Both the position numbers and the translations under genes were made by a program. 64,000 nt of DNA, taken from Anaerolinea thermophila. Lineage in GTDB: Bacteria > Chloroflexota > Anaerolineae > Anaerolineales > Anaerolineaceae. Below are positions 41,311 to 50,989 of the stretch, piece by piece; the first letter of the stretch is position 1, and each line of letters starts with the position of its first letter. The DNA lies in the NCBI RefSeq assembly GCF_020723905.1, contig NZ_DYHZ01000002.1, positions 434,001 through 498,000 of the forward strand, written 5' to 3'. The notes under the pieces are model-generated. The model made no database searches, was not told the origin of the DNA, and saw only the letters and a list, made by a program, of their open reading frames with translations.

Positions 41311-42788
41311 GGCTGTCCTCCAAGCACCATTTGAATATACATGGAAGGCTGGAGCAGTTGTTCAGCGGCTTGCAAACTCAGTGTCATGATGGGGTTGGCA
41401 AACAATCCCAACAACACACCAACAACTACAATGCCGCCCACTGCCCCCCACATATGGACAGGAAGTATGCCTTTTCCCTCGCGCCTGGCGGGTTTCCAGA
41501 AGGCTTCCTGCCAGATTTTGCTCATCGAAAACAGTGTGAGCAAACTTACCACCAGCGATACTGCCACAATGGCTCCCTGCTGTGCCTCCAGACCGGCACG
41601 TACCAGAATCAGTTTGGCAAAGAAGCCGGAAAAAGGTGGCAGTCCAGCCAGCGAAAGCGCAGGAAAGGCAAAGAGCAGAGCCATGCCGGGCTGGGTTTGG
41701 GCAAGATTCCCCAGAGACTTCAGGTTGAATGTGCCGGTCAACCGTTGAATCATCCCGGAAACGAGGAAGAGCGCGGCTTTGGCAATGACCACGTGCAGGG
41801 TGAAGAAAATCGTCCCTGCCAGCGCCAGTGGTGTGAACAGCCCCAGTCCCATGATAAGATACCCGATCTGACTGATAATGTGGAATGAGAGCAGGCGGCG
41901 CAGGTCCCACTGCGCGGCGGCGCCCAGCACTCCGGTGACCATGGTAAACCCGGCCAGAACAAGCAAGATGGGTTGCAGGATGGTGCCGTTGAAAGGGAAA
42001 ATCAGGGTGAACACCCGCACCATTGCATATACACCTACTTTAGTCAGCAATCCTGAGAAGAGCGCGGTGACCGCCACAGGCGGAGTATGGTAAGAGGCAG
42101 GCAGCCAGAAAAACAGGGGGAAGATGGCGGCTTTAATTCCGAATGCAATCAGAAAGAGAGCAGAGAGCACTAAAGGTAGAGATGGATTGTCTATTTCACG
42201 AATCTGCACTGCCAGATCTGCCATGTTCAGGGTGCCCGTCAGACTGTAGGTCAGACCCGCGGCGATCAGGAAAAACGTTGAGCCGATCAGGTTCAGTAAG
42301 ACGTACTTGGTGGCGCCTTCCAGTTGAGCCCGGTAACCGCCCAGTGCCATCAGGACAAAGGAAGCCATCAGCATCACCTCAAACCAGACGTAGAGGTTGA
42401 ACAAATCGCCGGTAGTGAATGCGCCAAACACCCCCATGAGCAACAGGAAAAAAAGCGGGTAAAAACCATACCGCACCTGAGATTCGTCTATTTCGGTGAG
42501 GCTGTACAGGGCGATGAACCATGCCAGGACGCTGGTCATGGTGACCATCAATGCTCCCAGCAGGTCAATGGCGATGGTGATTCCAAAGGGGGCTCGCCAT
42601 GCTCCCACCTGAAGGATGAGGAATTTCTCTTTCTGTACCATTGTCAGCAGTGCTATGGAAAGCGCCACAAACGAAGTGCTTCCCAGCACACCCAGCCAGC
42701 GCAACAGGCGGATGCGCTGCCAGAATATTAATCCCATAATGCCCCAGGCAAGCGCCAGTCCAATCGGGGCAATGCTCCATGCGTTCAT
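41307..42788 (-). CDS. mrpD: Mrp antiporter subunit D
   Basis: A 493-residue NuoN/NuoM-like proton-translocating subunit with about 14 helices. Features are YVWFEVMLMASFVLMALGG with the conserved Glu, FGIKAAIFPLFFWLPASY with the conserved Lys, and SFHIISQIGYLIMGLGLF. It overlaps neighbours mrpC and mrpE by 4 nt. Confidence 0.94.
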   Translation of the reverse strand: MNAWSIAPIGLALAWGIMGLIFWQRIRLLRWLGVLGSTSFVALSIALLTMVQKEKFLILQVGAWRAPFGITIAIDLLGALMVTMTSVLAWFIALYSLTEIDESQVRYGFYPLFFLLLMGVFGAFTTGDLFNLYVWFEVMLMASFVLMALGGYRAQLEGATKYVLLNLIGSTFFLIAAGLTYSLTGTLNMADLAVQIREIDNPSLPLVLSALFLIAFGIKAAIFPLFFWLPASYHTPPVAVTALFSGLLTKVGVYAMVRVFTLIFPFNGTILQPILLVLAGFTMVTGVLGAAAQWDLRRLLSFHIISQIGYLIMGLGLFTPLALAGTIFFTLHVVIAKAALFLVSGMIQRLTGTFNLKSLGNLAQTQPGMALLFAFPALSLAGLPPFSGFFAKLILVRAGLEAQQGAIVAVSLVVSLLTLFSMSKIWQEAFWKPARREGKGILPVHMWGAVGGIVVVGVLLGLFANPIMTLSLQAAEQLLQPSMYIQMVLGGQP

Positions 42789-43162
42789 GATGCGGCTTCC
42801 TCCTCGTCTTCCACAGGTGTGTCGGTACTGCGCATTTCGTTCATATCCGCATTCCCCAGTGACCGGTAAGTCTGTTGCATCAGCACAATGGCAAATGCCG
42901 TGACCCCAAAACTGATCACAATGGCGGTGAGAATGAGCGCTTGAGGGACGGGGTCTGCATATGGCGGTTGCAGAGCGGATTCGCCGGCAGAAATAAGGGG
43001 GGGACGTGCAGGCACCAGCCTGCCTGCGGTAAAGATGATCAGATTAACGGCATTGCTGATCATCAAAAGCCCGATCAGCACCCGCACCAGACTGCGTCTG
43101 AGCATCATAAACAATCCCCCTCCGAACAGCACCCCGGCTGTGATGGCAAGCAAAACGTTCAT
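42785..43162 (-). CDS. mrpC: Mrp antiporter subunit C
   Basis: A 125-residue NuoK-like subunit with three membrane helices. It shows [17 protein letters not shown] and [20 protein letters not shown], the MnhC signature, then an acidic C-terminus. It overlaps mrpB and mrpD by 4 nt. Confidence 0.94.
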   Translation of the reverse strand: MNVLLAITAGVLFGGGLFMMLRRSLVRVLIGLLMISNAVNLIIFTAGRLVPARPPLISAGESALQPPYADPVPQALILTAIVISFGVTAFAIVLMQQTYRSLGNADMNEMRSTDTPVEDEEEAAS

Positions 43163-43578
43163 CGTTCATCCTCCGCAAGGTTCAGCAGGATGTGCAAACA
43201 GACGCCAATGACGACCAGATAAACCCCGACATCGAAAATAAAGGGGGTGCCCACCTTTCCAATCACCGGCAAGGGCTGTTTGAGCCAGATGCCTGTCATG
43301 AAAGGGTTACCCTGAAAGAGGGCGAGAACCCCGCTCAGCAAGGCTATTGAAAGCCCCACCGCAATCAGTTTGTCGGGGGAGAGGGGCAGGTGTGCGCGTG
43401 TTGCTTTTGGCGATTCGGCGATGGCGTGCAGGATAAAAGCCGCCGCCGCTACCAGCCCGCCGACAAAGCCACCGCCTACCTCGTTGTGCCCCCGGATGAG
43501 CAGAAAAATGGAGAAGATCAGCAACAGAGGCATTAAATACGCTACTGCGACCTGAAGAAGCATGGAACGAGCTTTCAT
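43159..43578 (-). CDS. mrpB: Mrp antiporter subunit B
   Basis: A 139-residue membrane protein with four helices and the MnhB motif [20 protein letters not shown]. It overlaps mrpA and mrpC by 4 nt. Confidence 0.94.
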   Translation of the reverse strand: MKARSMLLQVAVAYLMPLLLIFSIFLLIRGHNEVGGGFVGGLVAAAAFILHAIAESPKATRAHLPLSPDKLIAVGLSIALLSGVLALFQGNPFMTGIWLKQPLPVIGKVGTPFIFDVGVYLVVIGVCLHILLNLAEDER

Positions 43579-45902
43579 TTGGTTTCCTCCTGACTGGAAG
43601 TACGGATGGCTTCGGTTTTGCCGCTTAATTTCAACAGGGCAAAGACGCCAATACCTGCCAGCGCCAGGACGGTAATTTCTCCCAGAGTATCAAAACCGCG
43701 AAAATCCACCAGAATCACATTGACCACATTTCTGCCCTGTGCCAGTTTCAAACTGTTTTCGGCATAGAAGGAGGTAACCAGCGAGTCGTGTGGTACGGCA
43801 GAGAGGGTCAGTACCAGTACGGTGACAAGAACCCCGGCGGCAACGGAGACCACCACATCCAGCACAGCAGGGGGACCTCCGCGGGTGCGGGTAAACTGCG
43901 GCAGGCGATAAATAACCAGAACAAATAAAATGACCGACAGGGTTTCAATGGTGAACTGTACCATTGCCAGATCGGGGGCAGAGTAGAGCAGATAGATCAG
44001 CGCAATGGTAAAACCCATCATCCCCAGCAGTGCCGCTGCTACCATCCGCGAAGAGGTGCGCGTCACGCTAAAGACCCCTGTCAGGATCACTCCCACCAGG
44101 ATGACTTCATAAAACCGCGGCGGGGTAAAGGATGTCCACGGGAGGGAGTCGCTTTGAAGCAGAACAATTCCAACCAGCAGGATGCCAGAAAGGATTGTGA
44201 CCATCAGGTAGCGGCGGAAGTAGCCATTTTGCAGAAAATTAGTTTGCAACGCGGCAAAGTGTTTCAACCCCGTCAGCCCGCGTTCATATCCCCGTTCAGG
44301 GCTGATGGGAGCCAGCGTTTGTAAGATCGTCTGCACAGCCGGCTGAAACCGCATGCGGTTGAGCGCTAACACAGTGCCAATCGCCAGGGTAAGCCCACTT
44401 AATGCCAGCATGGGGGTAAATCCATGCCACAGTGCCAGTTTGACCGGAGTGCTCTTAAGAAGTACCGCCTCTACAGCGGGCTGTACAAGCGCTTTGGAAG
44501 CAATTCCGGGAAGGAGTCCCAAACCGAGTGAAATCAGCCCCAGAAGCACAGGCGGTAGCCACAAGGTAATCTCTTCGCCGTGTCCTCTGGCGGTTTGCTC
44601 GTCCGGCTTTTTCCAGAATGGCAGGAATGCCACCCAGATACCCACTGCAGTGACACCCGAAAGGGCAATCAGCGCAATCAGGGCGTTCCCGCCGCTGGCG
44701 CTTTCCAGCGCCGCTTCGTAGACCAGTTCTTTAGAAATGAATCCAAGAGCGGGCGGCAATCCCAGCATGGAAAGCCCGGCAAGGACTGCGGCAAAGGCAG
44801 TGAATGGCATAGTGCCAGCCAGACCGCCCAGCCGATTCAGATCCCGCGTGTGGGCGCTGTGGTCAATTCCGCCCGCTACGAAGAAGAGCGCGCCTTTGTA
44901 CAGCGCATGTGCCAGAATCAGGGTGATGGCGCTTTTGATGGCAAGAGAATCTCCCAGACCGATGAGGAAAACCATCGTTCCTAGCGAGGCAACGGTGGTG
45001 TATGCCAGCAGGCGTTTCAGGTCGGTCTGGCCCAGTGCCAGGAATGCACCTGCCAGCAGGGTAGCCAGCCCAAACAGGGTAAGCAGGGTATGCCATTGAG
45101 GGGTTCCACCGAGTGCGGGAGTCAGTCGCGCCAGCAGGTACACCCCCGCCTTGACCATGGTGGCAGAATGCAGGTATGCACTGACCGGTGTGGGCGCTGC
45201 CATAGCGCCTGGCAACCAGAAGTGGAAGGGGAACTGTGCGCTTTTGGTAAAAGCCCCTGCCAGAATGAGCAGCAATACCGGTAAGTACAGTTCGCTTTGC
45301 ACGATTTTGCCATTCAACGTATTCATCACCGAGAGATTGCTGGAGCCGGTGATAAGAGTCAGCCCGACCAGCCCGGCAAGCAGAGCCAGCCCACCTCCGG
45401 CGGTGACTAACAGGGCTTGCAGGGCGGCTTTACGGGCTTTTTCTTCCGGATGCTCCAGACCGATCAACAGGAAAGAAGAAATGCTGGTCAATTCCCAGAA
45501 GACAAACAGCAGGAAGATGTCCTCGCTCCACACTACCCCCAGCATGGCGGTCATGAACAGGAACAGGAAACCGTAAAAGCGGTTTTCCTGCGGGTGGTGG
45601 TGCAGGTAACCATGGGCGTACACAATCACCAGTGCGCCAATTCCGCTGATGAGCAACCCGAACAACCATCCCAATCCATCAATGCGCAGGGAAAGGTTGA
45701 CGCCGAGGGAAGGCACCCACGGCAAAGATACAGCAATGGCAGATTGTTTCTGAATGGTCTCGCTTATATTCCACAAAAGCGCCAGTGCTGCAAGTGGATA
45801 CAGCAGAAAAACGGGCAGGCTCCACTTCCTCAGCCTGCGGCGTATCCATGGTGCAGTAAAGGTCAGTACGAAACCCGTCAGAAGCAGAATCATGAACCCC
45901 AT
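43575..45902 (-). CDS. mrpA: Mrp antiporter subunit A
   Basis: A 775-residue NuoL-like subunit, the normal length for full MrpA. It has the NuoL-type core with [33 protein letters not shown] (conserved Lys), [13 protein letters not shown], and the C-terminal MrpA-specific region including [22 protein letters not shown] and [19 protein letters not shown]. It exchanges Na+ for H+ as part of the complete mrpABCDEFG operon, which could use or balance the Na+ gradient made by the decarboxylase at 24.3-27.8 kb. The start at 45902 follows GGGAG 9 nt upstream. Confidence 0.95.
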   Translation of the reverse strand: MGFMILLLTGFVLTFTAPWIRRRLRKWSLPVFLLYPLAALALLWNISETIQKQSAIAVSLPWVPSLGVNLSLRIDGLGWLFGLLISGIGALVIVYAHGYLHHHPQENRFYGFLFLFMTAMLGVVWSEDIFLLFVFWELTSISSFLLIGLEHPEEKARKAALQALLVTAGGGLALLAGLVGLTLITGSSNLSVMNTLNGKIVQSELYLPVLLLILAGAFTKSAQFPFHFWLPGAMAAPTPVSAYLHSATMVKAGVYLLARLTPALGGTPQWHTLLTLFGLATLLAGAFLALGQTDLKRLLAYTTVASLGTMVFLIGLGDSLAIKSAITLILAHALYKGALFFVAGGIDHSAHTRDLNRLGGLAGTMPFTAFAAVLAGLSMLGLPPALGFISKELVYEAALESASGGNALIALIALSGVTAVGIWVAFLPFWKKPDEQTARGHGEEITLWLPPVLLGLISLGLGLLPGIASKALVQPAVEAVLLKSTPVKLALWHGFTPMLALSGLTLAIGTVLALNRMRFQPAVQTILQTLAPISPERGYERGLTGLKHFAALQTNFLQNGYFRRYLMVTILSGILLVGIVLLQSDSLPWTSFTPPRFYEVILVGVILTGVFSVTRTSSRMVAAALLGMMGFTIALIYLLYSAPDLAMVQFTIETLSVILFVLVIYRLPQFTRTRGGPPAVLDVVVSVAAGVLVTVLVLTLSAVPHDSLVTSFYAENSLKLAQGRNVVNVILVDFRGFDTLGEITVLALAGIGVFALLKLSGKTEAIRTSSQEETK

Positions 45903-45928
45903 AGGTGCTTTCTCCCAAAAAAACTGTC

Positions 45929-45934
45929 ATTATA
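45929..45934 (-). promoter_or_regulatory. Possible -10 box of the mrp operon
   Basis: TATAAT on the minus strand, 26 bp upstream of the mrpA start, with no good -35 at 16-18 bp. The rest of the 160-bp gap between mrpA and the Fur-family gene shows no other clear element apart from an AT-rich stretch (46017-46036) before the Fur-family gene that might be an autoregulatory site. Confidence 0.35.
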
Positions 45935-46062
45935 TCTTACCGGAATTAGACACCCCATGCAAATATTTTTACAAGTCAATCCCATTTTCAGGGGTGTTAT
46001 AAGGAGGAATTTAGGGTTATAATTCCTTATAGATAATCTTTTTCCAGAGAGAACAGAGACGT

Positions 46063-46518
46063 ATGAGAGATCCTGAACAACGTTTTCAAGAATTGATGGC
46101 GAAATTGCGCGCCCGCGCTTACCGGTTGACCCCCCAGCGAGTGGCGCTGATCCGGTTGCTGGCATACAGTGAAGGGCACCCCGATGCCGCTGAACTGTAC
46201 CGCCGCCTGCTTGACCAGTTTCCCACGACCAGCCTTGCTACTGTGTATAAGACCCTGAATCTCCTCAAAGAGATGGGTGAGGTGCTGGAGATTGAAATTA
46301 ACGGCATTGGCGGAGAGGGAAGCCGTTTTGATGGCAATGACCCTGCTCCCCATCCGCACTTAATCTGTGTGCGCTGTCATCGCATTATGGATGGGCAAGT
46401 CAGTTTGACCGAGGAAATCTTGCAAACCGTGCAGGGACAATCGGGATACCGGGTGATCAGCCATCGGTTGGATTTCTATGGCATTTGCCCTGAATGCCAG
46501 GTGCAGGGAGTCAATTGA
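46063..46518 (+). CDS. Fur-family metal- or peroxide-responsive regulator
   Basis: A 151-residue protein with an N-terminal winged helix (RLTPQRVALIRLL, the recognition region TTSLATVYKTLNLL) and a C-terminal metal domain: HPHLICVRC and CPEC supply the CxxC pairs of the structural zinc site, with nearby His and Glu for the regulatory metal. Whether it is Fur, PerR or Zur cannot be settled by sequence; the missing classical HHHDH of Fur (here PAPHPHL) leans towards PerR. Immediately downstream is a ferritin-like gene with a Fur-box-like site in its promoter, a likely target. It may also control itself. Confidence 0.9.
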   Translation: MRDPEQRFQELMAKLRARAYRLTPQRVALIRLLAYSEGHPDAAELYRRLLDQFPTTSLATVYKTLNLLKEMGEVLEIEINGIGGEGSRFDGNDPAPHPHLICVRCHRIMDGQVSLTEEILQTVQGQSGYRVISHRLDFYGICPECQVQGVN

Positions 46519-46543
46519 GTTAAAATTTTAAGGTTTCTAAAAG

Positions 46544-46581
46544 AAAATCATTATCCATAAATAAATGTTTTCTGATATAAT
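46544..46581 (+). promoter_or_regulatory. Fur-box-like half site and -10 of the ferritin-like gene
   Basis: AAAATCATTATC (46544-46555; reverse strand GATAATGATTTT) matches half of the classical Fur box, ending 20 bp before the -10 TATAAT (46576-46581). It would cover the -35 region of the ferritin-like gene, consistent with metal- or peroxide-dependent repression by the neighbouring Fur-family protein. Confidence 0.5.
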
Positions 46582-46622
46582 AGCCATAGTTCAAGAAATT
46601 TAAAGATGGAGGATATGAAACT

Positions 46623-47048
46623 ATGGATAAAGAAACCTTAATTGCTCATTTGAATGAAGACCTGTCTGGCGAACTGGGCGCCATCATTCAGTACATCACC
46701 TATGCTGCCAAAGCCAGCGGACCGTTCCGCCCGCAACTGGCGCAGTTCTTCCTTGCCGAAGTGCCTGATGAGCAACTGCATGCGCAGTTCCTTGCCAATA
46801 AAATTGTGGCGCTGGGCGGCGAACCGACCACAACCCCGCGTCCGGTTCCCCCGGCGCGTACCAATCGTGAGATGCTGGAAGCCGTGCTGGAAGCCGAACG
46901 CAAAGCCCGTGCCGATTACACCCGCCGCGCAGAAGAAGCCGAAGCCTTTGGCGATAAAGGTCTGGCGGTTCAACTGGAAAACATGGTGCTGGATGAGAGC
47001 AACCATACTGAAGAAACCGAGCGCATCCTTCGTGAGTGGCATCTCTAA
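46623..47048 (+). CDS. Ferritin-like diiron protein (Dps/bacterioferritin-type)
   Basis: A 141-residue all-helical protein of the ferritin-like superfamily. Metal residues visible: Glu in LSGELGAIIQY near residue 17, DEQLHAQF (Glu and His, ExxH) in helix 2, VLEAERKARADYTRRAEE in helix 3, and ENMVLDESNHTEE (Glu and His) in helix 4. It would bind iron and oxidise or store it, protecting against peroxide. It sits downstream of a Fur-family gene with a Fur-box-like promoter. The ATG at 46623 has GGAGG 10 nt upstream; a nearer ATG (46615) is out of frame. Confidence 0.85.
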   Translation: MDKETLIAHLNEDLSGELGAIIQYITYAAKASGPFRPQLAQFFLAEVPDEQLHAQFLANKIVALGGEPTTTPRPVPPARTNREMLEAVLEAERKARADYTRRAEEAEAFGDKGLAVQLENMVLDESNHTEETERILREWHL

Positions 47049-47198
47049 TTTTTCGTCCAACATTCTGTAACCGGGCAGGCTGTCTGAGAGATTTCGGACA
47101 GCCTGCTTGATTCTCTGGAATGGGTATAAAATCAAAATCATGCAGGGTGAAGAGCCTCTGTCTTCTCTGCCATGCCCAACTTTTCAGGAGGTGTATCT

Positions 47199-47642
47199 AT
47201 GTGGAAAGAGTTTAAGGAATTTGCTCTTCGCGGCAATGTCATTGATCTGGCAGTGGGTATTATCATCGGAGGGGCTTTTGGCAAGGTGGTCAGTTCACTG
47301 GTCAATGATATTATCATGCCGCCGATCGGGTTGATTCTGGGGAAAATCAATTTCTCCGATCTTTTCCTGGATCTTTCCGGTACGAATCCCCCATCTCTGA
47401 GCGCCGCCCGGGAAGCGGGAGTGCCGGTGCTGGCTTACGGAAGTTTCATTCAATCGTTGGTAGATTTTCTCATTGTTGCTTTCGCCATCTTTTTGCTGAT
47501 TCGGGCAGTCAATCGTCTGCGTGCACTTAAACCCGAACCTGCTACTCCCCCCGCACAGCCTACCACCAGGGAATGTCCGTACTGCTTCTCCACCATTCCC
47601 ATCAAAGCCACCCGGTGTCCCCACTGTACCTCGCAGTTGTAA
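47199..47642 (+). CDS. mscL: Large-conductance mechanosensitive channel with C-terminal zinc ribbon
   Basis: A 147-residue protein. The N-terminus [19 protein letters not shown] and [21 protein letters not shown] match MscL TM1, and residues 75-105 give TM2. It relieves turgor in hypo-osmotic shock. The C-terminal 25 residues hold a CPYC-x11-CPHC zinc ribbon in place of the usual helical bundle tail, which is unusual. The ATG at 47199 follows CAGGAGGTG. A strong terminator follows. Confidence 0.92.
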   Translation: MWKEFKEFALRGNVIDLAVGIIIGGAFGKVVSSLVNDIIMPPIGLILGKINFSDLFLDLSGTNPPSLSAAREAGVPVLAYGSFIQSLVDFLIVAFAIFLLIRAVNRLRALKPEPATPPAQPTTRECPYCFSTIPIKATRCPHCTSQL

Positions 47643-47651
47643 GAAAACAGG

Positions 47652-47692
47652 CATCCCCCGCAACCTTTTGCGCTTGCGGGGGATGCTTTTTA
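47652..47692. terminator. Strong terminator after mscL
   Basis: A perfect 13-bp GC-rich stem (47652-47664 with 47675-47687) followed by TTTTT. The other strand also has a U-rich end, so it can serve the convergent ATP-grasp gene. Confidence 0.88.
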
Positions 47693-47709
47693 AGTTTTAA
47701 TGAGATAAA

Positions 47710-48912
47710 TTATTTGAAAACCATCGGCGCGGACTGGAAGGCTTTATGATGCGCCTGCATGGGAACATGAATGGGGTGGGGCGTTTCTTCCAGTAAACCC
47801 CAGCGCGATGCTCCCAGATACAGAATTTCCAGAATCAAATCGCGGTACGATAGCCCTTCTGCCTGGGCAATCACACACAGATCGCTGAAGCCGGGGGTCA
47901 GCCCGGGCAGGGTGTTGATCTCCATCAGGCGGGGATTGCCTTCGGTATCCAGTCTCACATCCACCCGCGAGACGTCCAGTGCGCCAATGGCGTGGTGAGC
48001 GCGGATTGCCAGCGTCCACAGTTTTTCTGCCAGTTCCGTGTCCACATCAGCGGGGCAGATAAAGCCGGGCACGCCCTCCTCACCGGGGTGCAGTGTCTTG
48101 GCGGCATAGCCGTACACTCCAGGGGTGACCGTATTCCGGTTGTCCACTTCCAGGATGGGAAAGCGGTGAAATCCATCTGCGCGGTACAGATGGGGCTTGG
48201 GCGACCAGCGGCGGGCATCGGCGCGCCCCAGCACACCCACGGTAAATTCCCGCCCGGGCAGGTAGGCTTCCACCAGCGCCGGTTGATGATACGCTTTTAT
48301 AACCCACTTTACCCTGCGGCGCAGTTCGTCTTCATTGTGGACGATTGAGCCTTCATCCATGCCCATGCCGGTGCCTTCGCGGGCTGGCTTGACGAACAAC
48401 GGGTACTGGAGATCTGGTTCTACGGTTTCCTCGCCAGTAACGAATTCCTGAAAGGGAGCGGTGGGAATGCCCAGATTGCGCCAGATGCGTTTGGTCATGG
48501 TTTTATCCAGCCCCAGGGCATTTGCAAGCACGCGCGAGGCGGTGTAAGGAATGCCCAGCATCTCCAGCAAAGCCGGAACCTGCGCTTCGCGGGCATCGCC
48601 GATGATACCCTCGGCAATGTTGAAGCAGATATCGGGCTGGTACTGTCGTAAACTGTCTAACAGCGTATGGTCGGCGGAAAGAAAACGGGTGACGTGTCCG
48701 TCACTTTCGATGGCTGATTGAATGGCTTCGATGGTTTCTTTGCGGTCAAATTCCGCGCCGGCGTCGGGAGGTGCCTGGATCGGTAACACAGTTTCCCCCT
48801 TCACGTTCGCGATCACTGCCACTCGCCAGGGGCGTGCCGGTCGCGGACGGCTACTTGGAGGCTTTTCTGGGTCGGGATCCAGTTCCTCTTGAATGAAAAT
48901 TGTGGTGTCCAT
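47710..48912 (-). CDS. ATP-grasp D-Ala-D-Ala ligase-like protein
   Basis: A 400-residue protein. After a variable, Pro-rich N-terminus (1-40), it follows the D-alanine ligase pattern: DICFNIAEG, ALLEMLGIPYTAS, LDKTMTKRIW, FVKPAREGTGMGM (ATP-binding loop), VEAYLPGREFTVGVLG and LMEINTLPGLTP (Mg ligands Glu and Asn). It ligates two amino acids or related carboxylate and amine using ATP; being longer and more divergent than Ddl, it may not make D-Ala-D-Ala. The ATG at 48912 follows AGAGGAA. Its own promoter is not clear. Confidence 0.82.
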   Translation of the reverse strand: MDTTIFIQEELDPDPEKPPSSRPRPARPWRVAVIANVKGETVLPIQAPPDAGAEFDRKETIEAIQSAIESDGHVTRFLSADHTLLDSLRQYQPDICFNIAEGIIGDAREAQVPALLEMLGIPYTASRVLANALGLDKTMTKRIWRNLGIPTAPFQEFVTGEETVEPDLQYPLFVKPAREGTGMGMDEGSIVHNEDELRRRVKWVIKAYHQPALVEAYLPGREFTVGVLGRADARRWSPKPHLYRADGFHRFPILEVDNRNTVTPGVYGYAAKTLHPGEEGVPGFICPADVDTELAEKLWTLAIRAHHAIGALDVSRVDVRLDTEGNPRLMEINTLPGLTPGFSDLCVIAQAEGLSYRDLILEILYLGASRWGLLEETPHPIHVPMQAHHKAFQSAPMVFK

Positions 48913-49022
48913 ATTTTTCCTCTTCCTGTACTCAAAAAGAATTGACGAAGTTCGCTTCGTCAAAGACGGCATTATAGCACTATTTGTCCTTTGTCAAGGG
49001 CGATTTTTCGGTTAAGAACGGG

Positions 49023-49028
49023 TAAAAT
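49023..49028 (+). promoter_or_regulatory. -10 box of a probably leaderless transcript
   Basis: TAAAAT, 6 bp before the ATG at 49035, with no ribosome site between. No good -35 at the usual distance. The transcript would start at or near the ATG. Confidence 0.4.
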
Positions 49029-49034
49029 TAACCC

Positions 49035-49919
49035 ATGCACTTTGGCGTCATTCTCCCCAATTATGGTGCGGGTTCCGGGCGGCTAGCCGTGCTGGATACT
49101 GCTCTGGCGGCTGAATCGGCTGGATACCAGTCGGTTTGGACAACCGATCATCTGGCGCTCCCGAGAGGCGATGCCGAGCGTTTTTCCCCTATACTGGAAG
49201 CCCTGATGACGCTGGGCTTTCTGGCAGGCAGTACTGCGCGGGTGAAGTTAGGCGTTTCGGCGCTGGTTTTGCCTCAGCGCAATCCGCTGGAGGTGGCGCG
49301 CGAGGTTGCCACCCTGGATGTGCTGTCCGGCGGCAGGGTCATTCTGGCGGCGGGCATTGGCTGGTCACAGGGGGAGTATGCCAATCTGGGCTATTCCTTT
49401 ACCGATCGTGCCAGGCGCATGGAAGAAGCCCTTCAGGTACTGCGGACCTGTTGGCGCGGCAACCGTATTGTCTCGTATCAGGGCAGGTATTACCGTTTTG
49501 AGCAGGTGGATTTTGCACCCCCGCCGATACAGGCGGGGGGACCGCCGCTGTGGGTAGCCGGTAATTCTCCCAGTGCGTTGAATCGTGCTCTGCGCCTTGC
49601 AGATGGCTGGCATCCGGTGGGTTTGCCGCCTGACGTGTTGGCAGATCAACTGGCAAAGGTGCGCCCCCTGCTGGCGAATCGTCCCTTTAGCGTAGCAGTC
49701 CGTCTCAGTGTGGCATGGGAGCGCGAGGCGGCAGAAGGCGGCGCGCTGTGTGGTTCTCCCGAACAAATTCTGGAGATCCTGCGCCTCTATCAGTCCTCGG
49801 GGGCCACTGCATTTCTGTTACATTTCCTCGCCGACACTCAAAGCGAACGCGAACGGGCTTTGCGGGCTTTTGCACGTGAAATCATCCCGCATTTCCCGCG
49901 CGATGTGGAGATGGGATGA
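49035..49919 (+). CDS. LLM-class (luciferase-like) flavin or F420-dependent oxidoreductase
   Basis: A 294-residue TIM-barrel protein of the bacterial luciferase-like superfamily. It shows the N-terminal FGVILPNYG, AESAGYQSVWTTDHL, RVKLGVSALVLPQRNPLEVAREVATLD in shorter blocks, and LAAGIGWSQGEYANLGYSF. Members use FMN or coenzyme F420; which one is used here cannot be read from the sequence. Substrate unknown. It overlaps the next gene (lipoprotein) by 4 nt, so they are co-translated, though their functions look unrelated. Confidence 0.88.
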   Translation: MHFGVILPNYGAGSGRLAVLDTALAAESAGYQSVWTTDHLALPRGDAERFSPILEALMTLGFLAGSTARVKLGVSALVLPQRNPLEVAREVATLDVLSGGRVILAAGIGWSQGEYANLGYSFTDRARRMEEALQVLRTCWRGNRIVSYQGRYYRFEQVDFAPPPIQAGGPPLWVAGNSPSALNRALRLADGWHPVGLPPDVLADQLAKVRPLLANRPFSVAVRLSVAWEREAAEGGALCGSPEQILEILRLYQSSGATAFLLHFLADTQSERERALRAFAREIIPHFPRDVEMG

Positions 49920-50965
49920 GAAAGACGCTTTTCCTGCTGGCTTTGCTGGTAACCCTGTCCCTGTCTGCCTGCGCTTCCTCTGTCGAACTGGTCAATCTCT
50001 TCACCCCCACGTTTACGCTTACCCCATCTGTAACCCCAACTGTCACCGAAACGCCTGCCTCAACGGAGACGTTTACGCCTTCCCCAACTGAAACGCTCAC
50101 GCCTACCCTCTCCCCCACTGTTACCCCCAGTCCTACCACCACACCTACCGATACCATCACCCCGGGTCCCAGCCCGACGGACACGCGCACTCCCACCATC
50201 ACCCGCACCCCCACGCGGACGCGCATCCCCACCCGCACGCGGGTGCCTTCCCGCACGCCGACCATCACCCTCACGCCGACCATCACCAATACACCCACGC
50301 CGCCGCCCCCACAAACGGCAATATTACGCCCCGGACTGCTCTCGCGGGTGGTTTCGCCCATTCAGACAGAGATCAACGTGATCCCGGGAGAGGATGGCAT
50401 GGTGCGAATTGAACTGATTGGCGAAGATGGGCGCATTATTGTCCGGCAGGTGCTGGATTACCGCAACTACCGCGGACGCTCCATCACGATTTACCCGCAG
50501 ATTCCTTTTGAGATTCAAGCCATGGCAGAGACTGCCCGCCTGCAGGTCATCACCCAGGACCGCTTTGGGCGTATCATCACTCTGATGTCGGTGGATGTGG
50601 TTTTGCTTTCGCTGGGCAGGGCAGAGATTTATCCCCCGCTGGTCACGCAGGAACCGTACATTGTGCGTTTTCCGCTTGAAGGGCAGGTGGTCAGCGGCGG
50701 CGTGTTATGGATCAGCGGGCTGGCACGCCCGGTCAATTCCAGCCCTATTTTGATTGAACTGGTGGACGAAAACGGCGCGGTATTGACCACCAAACTGCTC
50801 ACCGTTGAACCGCCTGTTGGCGAACTCAGCCATACGCCTTTTGAGGTGGAAATCCCTTACCGGGTCACCACCAGCACACCGGTGCGCCTGACCTTCCGAC
50901 AGGAAGGCGGACGCATTCCCGGTACGGTTGCTCTCTCCAGCCGGGTGATTGTGCTGGAGCCTTAA
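49916..50965 (+). CDS. Lipoprotein with Thr/Pro-rich linker
   Basis: A 349-residue lipoprotein: signal peptide with the lipobox LSAC (Cys at about residue 19), then a long low-complexity Thr/Pro/Ser stretch (about residues 30-138) made of repeated TPT-type units, then a soluble beta-rich domain of about 210 residues with no recognised family. The linker would lift the domain off the membrane and through the wall. Such PT-rich linkers are common in Chloroflexota exoproteins. The repeat DNA at 50000-50310 is unstable-looking and strongly C-rich. ATG overlaps the previous stop by 4 nt. Function unknown. Confidence 0.82.
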   Translation: MRKTLFLLALLVTLSLSACASSVELVNLFTPTFTLTPSVTPTVTETPASTETFTPSPTETLTPTLSPTVTPSPTTTPTDTITPGPSPTDTRTPTITRTPTRTRIPTRTRVPSRTPTITLTPTITNTPTPPPPQTAILRPGLLSRVVSPIQTEINVIPGEDGMVRIELIGEDGRIIVRQVLDYRNYRGRSITIYPQIPFEIQAMAETARLQVITQDRFGRIITLMSVDVVLLSLGRAEIYPPLVTQEPYIVRFPLEGQVVSGGVLWISGLARPVNSSPILIELVDENGAVLTTKLLTVEPPVGELSHTPFEVEIPYRVTTSTPVRLTFRQEGGRIPGTVALSSRVIVLEP

Positions 50966-50989
50966 CTGGAATCAAACAGGGAAAATCTT

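Noticed and set aside
49980-50310. CRISPR-like or satellite repeat
   Set aside because: The repetitive DNA is in-frame coding for TPT-type units of a lipoprotein linker; units are irregular and there are no spacers.
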